A DNA stretch of 64,000 bases from Hydractinia symbiolongicarpus (lineage: Eukaryota > Cnidaria > Hydrozoa > Anthoathecata > Hydractiniidae). A model generated the notes under the pieces. That model did not search any database. It saw nothing but the letters and a program-made list of their open reading frames with translations, and was not told the origin of the DNA. The stretch lies in NCBI RefSeq assembly GCF_029227915.1, contig NC_079881.1, positions 2,170,001 through 2,234,000 of the forward strand, written 5' to 3'. Numbering within the stretch: position 1 is the stretch's first letter; every line of letters begins with the position of its first letter. This document shows positions 61,897 to 64,000 of the stretch, piece by piece. Both the position numbers and the translations under genes were made by a program.

Positions 61897-64000
61897 CATA
61901 AGGTCAAAGTCCAAAATCAGTTCAATTAAGTCCCACAGTCAAATGTTTCACTGTTAAAAGCGATGCAACCTACTAATATCTGAATACTATCGCTAAATAG
62001 ATGTGGGGACGAATATGTGACGCAACAGTTGTAACTCAAACGGATTGATACCGTTAGAACGTCATTGAAATGTAGTTTTTGAAACTGTCGCTATTTCTTC
62101 AGCACGCGATAACGGCTAGGATTGGTCCCACAGTAAAAAATGACTTTTCTATTTAAATTTTTAAATGAAATGCTACCACAGCGCCCAGTGAAATCGCTGA
62201 GTTCCGGCAAGCATGTCAAATTAAGAAGAATGTTATTTCTTGGGTCCAGTTGGCTTACTTATCACATTTATAAGGTCACACTCCCAAGTTAGTTCAATTA
62301 AGTTCCACAGTCAATCGTTTCACTGTTAAAAGCGATATAATATAGAAATATCTGAAGAAAATCACTAAATACATGTTGGTACGAATATGTGACGCAACCG
62401 TTGTAACTCAAACGGATTGACACCGTTAGTAAGTCAATGAAATGTAGTTCTTGAAACTTTCTCTATTTCTTCAGCGCGATCTAACCGATAGAATTGGTCC
62501 CACAGTAAAAAATGACTTATTTATCCTAATTTTTTTAAAAAAGTGCTACCACAGCGCCCAGTGCAATCGCTGAGTTACAGCAATCAAGTCAAATTAAGAA
62601 GAATGTTACTTCCAATAGTCAAACTAACCCATTTATCACATTTATCAGGTCAAAGTCCAAAATCAGTTCAATTAAGTCCCACAGTCAAATGTTTCACTGT
62701 TAAAAGCGATGCAACCTAGTAATATCTGAATACTATCGCTAAATACATGTGGGGACGAATATGTGACGCAACAGTTGTAACTTAAACGGATTGATACCGT
62801 TAGAAAGTCAATGAAATGTAGTTTTTGAAACTGTCGCTATTTCTTCAGCGCGCGATAACGGCTAGGATTGGTCCCACAGTAAAAAATGACTTTTTTATTT
62901 AAATTTTTAAATGAAGTGCTACCACAGCGCCCAGTGCAATCGCTGAGTTCCAGTAAATCAAGTCAAATTAAGAAGAATGTTACTTCTTGTAATCAAACTG
63001 GCTCATTTATCACATTTATAAGGTCAAAGTTCAAAATCAGTTCAATTAAGTCCCACAGTCAAACGTTTCACTGTTAAAAGCGATGCAACCTAGTAATATA
63101 CAAATACTATCGCTAAATACATGTGGGGACGAATATGTGGCGCAGCCGTTGTAACTCAAGCGGACTGACACCGTTAGTAAGTCAATGAAATGTAGTTCTT
63201 GAAACTTTCTCTATTTCTTCAGCGCGATCTAACCGCTAGGATTGGTCCCACAGTAAAAAATGACTTATTTATCCTAATTTTTTAATAAAGTGCTACCACA
63301 GCGCCCAGTCCAATCGCTGAGTTCCAGCAATCAAGTCAAATTAAGAAGAATGTTACTTCTTGTAATCAAACTGGCTCATTTATCACATTTATAAGGTCAC
63401 AGTCCAAAGTTAGTTCAATTAAGTCCCACAGTCAATCGTTTCATTGTTAAAGGCGATGCAACCTAGTAATATCAGAAAAATATCGCTAAATACATGTTGG
63501 TACGAATATGTGACGCAACCGTTGTAACTCAAACGGATTGATACGGCCAAGAAGTTGATGAAATGTAGTTTTTGAGAATGTCTCTATTTCTTTAGCGCGA
63601 ACTAACCGCTTGGATTGGTCCCACAGTAAAAAATGACTTTTTTATTTAAATTTTTAAATGAAGTGCTACCACAGCGCCCAGTGCAATCGCTGAGTTCCAG
63701 CAAATCAAGTCAAATTAAGAAGAATGTTATTTCTTGTAATCAAACTGGCTCATTTATCACATTTATAAGGTCAAAGTCCAAAATCAGTTCAATTAAGTCC
63801 CACAGTCAAACGTTTCACTGTTAAAAGCGATGCAACCTAGTAATATTCAAATACTATCGCTAAATACATGTGGGGACGAATATGTGGCGCAGCCGTTGTA
63901 ACTCAAGCGGACTGACACCGTTAGTAAGTCAATGAAATGTAGTTCTTGAAACTTTCTCTATTTCTTCAGTGCGATCTAACCGCTAGGATTGGTCCCACAG
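61897..64000 (+). repeat. Long-range duplication, right copy (2.1 kb, cut by window end)
   Basis: Boxes at 62121, 62493, 62867, 63241, 63614 and 63988 match 23537, 23909, 24283, 24657, 25030 and 25404 with a constant 38584-bp offset, including every odd 374-bp spacing. It returns the array to domain II type after 21 kb of domain III. The copy is still matching at the last base, so the duplication continues to the right of the window. Confidence 0.93.
63492..63539 (+). other. Conserved 48-bp block (representative copy)
   Basis: This stretch begins ACATGTTGGTACGAATATGT and ends CTCAAACGGATT. It recurs once per monomer and is the least variable long segment across all classes. It contains an imperfect hairpin at 63519-63536: CCGTTG, loop TAACT, then CAA, one bulged A, and CGG. 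A common alternative form reads TGTGGGGACG with CAACAGTTG, which breaks the outer part of that stem. It could be a protein-binding site or a recombination tract; neither is shown. It does not match the CENP-B box consensus. Confidence 0.75.

Larger units (their letters stand above)
1..64000 (+). repeat. 373-bp satellite DNA array filling the window
   Basis: The sequence is a continuous head-to-tail array of a monomer of about 373 bp. The box ATTGGTCCCACAG or a close variant recurs about 173 times, first at 21 and last at 63988, and successive boxes are almost always 371-374 bp apart. All monomers share one orientation, and no stretch of other sequence longer than about 15 bp was seen. In monomer order the landmarks are the ATTGG box, an AT-rich tract, GCTACCACAGCGCCCAG, AATCGCTGAGTTCCAG, GTCAAATTAAGAAGAATG, a variable middle, GTCCCACAGTC, a class-specific stretch, the 48-bp conserved block, GTCAATGAAATGTAG and a short linker. 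Monomers fall into several diverged classes arranged in local higher-order repeats. Open frames of 60-95 codons recur only because the monomer recurs. A centromeric or pericentromeric location is inference from the class of DNA. Confidence 0.98.

Noticed and set aside
63492-63539. CENP-B box in the conserved block
   Set aside because: On the reverse strand only the CGAA and one T of the canonical pattern align; the CCCG part is ACAT. The match is too poor to call.
63633-63665. AT-rich tract with two TTTAAA palindromes as a replication origin or promoter
   Set aside because: It is present in most monomers with class-specific changes and has no further supporting motif. Base composition alone does not support a function.
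1-64000. CRISPR array
   Set aside because: The repeat unit is 373 bp and there are no short repeats separated by unique spacers; the whole monomer is repeated.
1-64000. rDNA spacer, tRNA cluster or histone-type gene array
   Set aside because: No rRNA or tRNA landmarks, no open frame of conserved length, and no unit large enough to hold genes.
1-64000. Inverted monomers or an embedded transposon
   Set aside because: All boxes read in the same direction, and every interval outside 371-374 bp is explained by a small indel or a partial monomer. No terminal repeats or target-site duplications were found.

Overview
The whole window is one uninterrupted, head-to-tail satellite DNA array. I found no protein gene, RNA gene, transposon, CRISPR array or unique-sequence island. 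The basic monomer is about 373 bp (usual range 371-374 bp), and every monomer lies in the same orientation. Using a conserved box that reads ATTGGTCCCACAG in most monomers as the phase mark, I placed about 173 boxes between position 21 and 63988. Nearly all consecutive boxes are 371-374 bp apart, and the few exceptions mark indels and rearrangement junctions.

Organism: this is a eukaryotic heterochromatic array, most likely centromeric or pericentromeric. A counted monomer (63241-63613) has 36.5% G+C and 13 CpG against about 12.4 expected. The lack of CpG depletion argues against a heavily CpG-methylated genome such as a vertebrate and fits an invertebrate, for example an insect. That is inference, and I cannot name the species or the satellite family.

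Layout. Domain I (1 to about 22 kb) mixes several monomer classes. It contains an exact pentamer higher-order repeat (HOR) of 1865 bp at 263-4050, a 1119-bp trimer HOR (7102-9340, again at 10860-11978), a 2.2-kb block duplication, a 745-bp dimer HOR (13842-15331) and a run of three near-identical monomers (20183-21299). Domain II (about 22-40.3 kb) carries a subfamily marked by one extra A (CCAGCAAATCAAG). It shows 747-bp dimers, 1119-bp trimers, single-monomer amplifications and a 1.5-kb block repeated 3725 bp away. Domain III (about 40.7-61.9 kb) is built from different monomer classes, called here X, Y, Z and W. It has a tetramer XYZW HOR (40687-43652), a trimer (49507-51742), a very regular 746-bp XY dimer (52116-55099) and a diverged patch at 59886-61374. 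Domain IV (61897-64000) is an almost exact copy of the start of domain II (23313-25416), displaced by 38584 bp and running off the window edge.

How it works together: nothing here looks coding. The structure is what repeated unequal exchange or conversion among diverged 373-bp monomers would leave: local HORs of 1, 2, 3, 4 and 5 monomers, hybrid monomers, and a few scarred junctions. Conserved parts that may matter to chromatin or a DNA-binding protein are a 48-bp block with an internal dyad and a GTCCCACAGT motif that occurs twice per monomer, 178 and 195 bp apart, which is close to nucleosome spacing.
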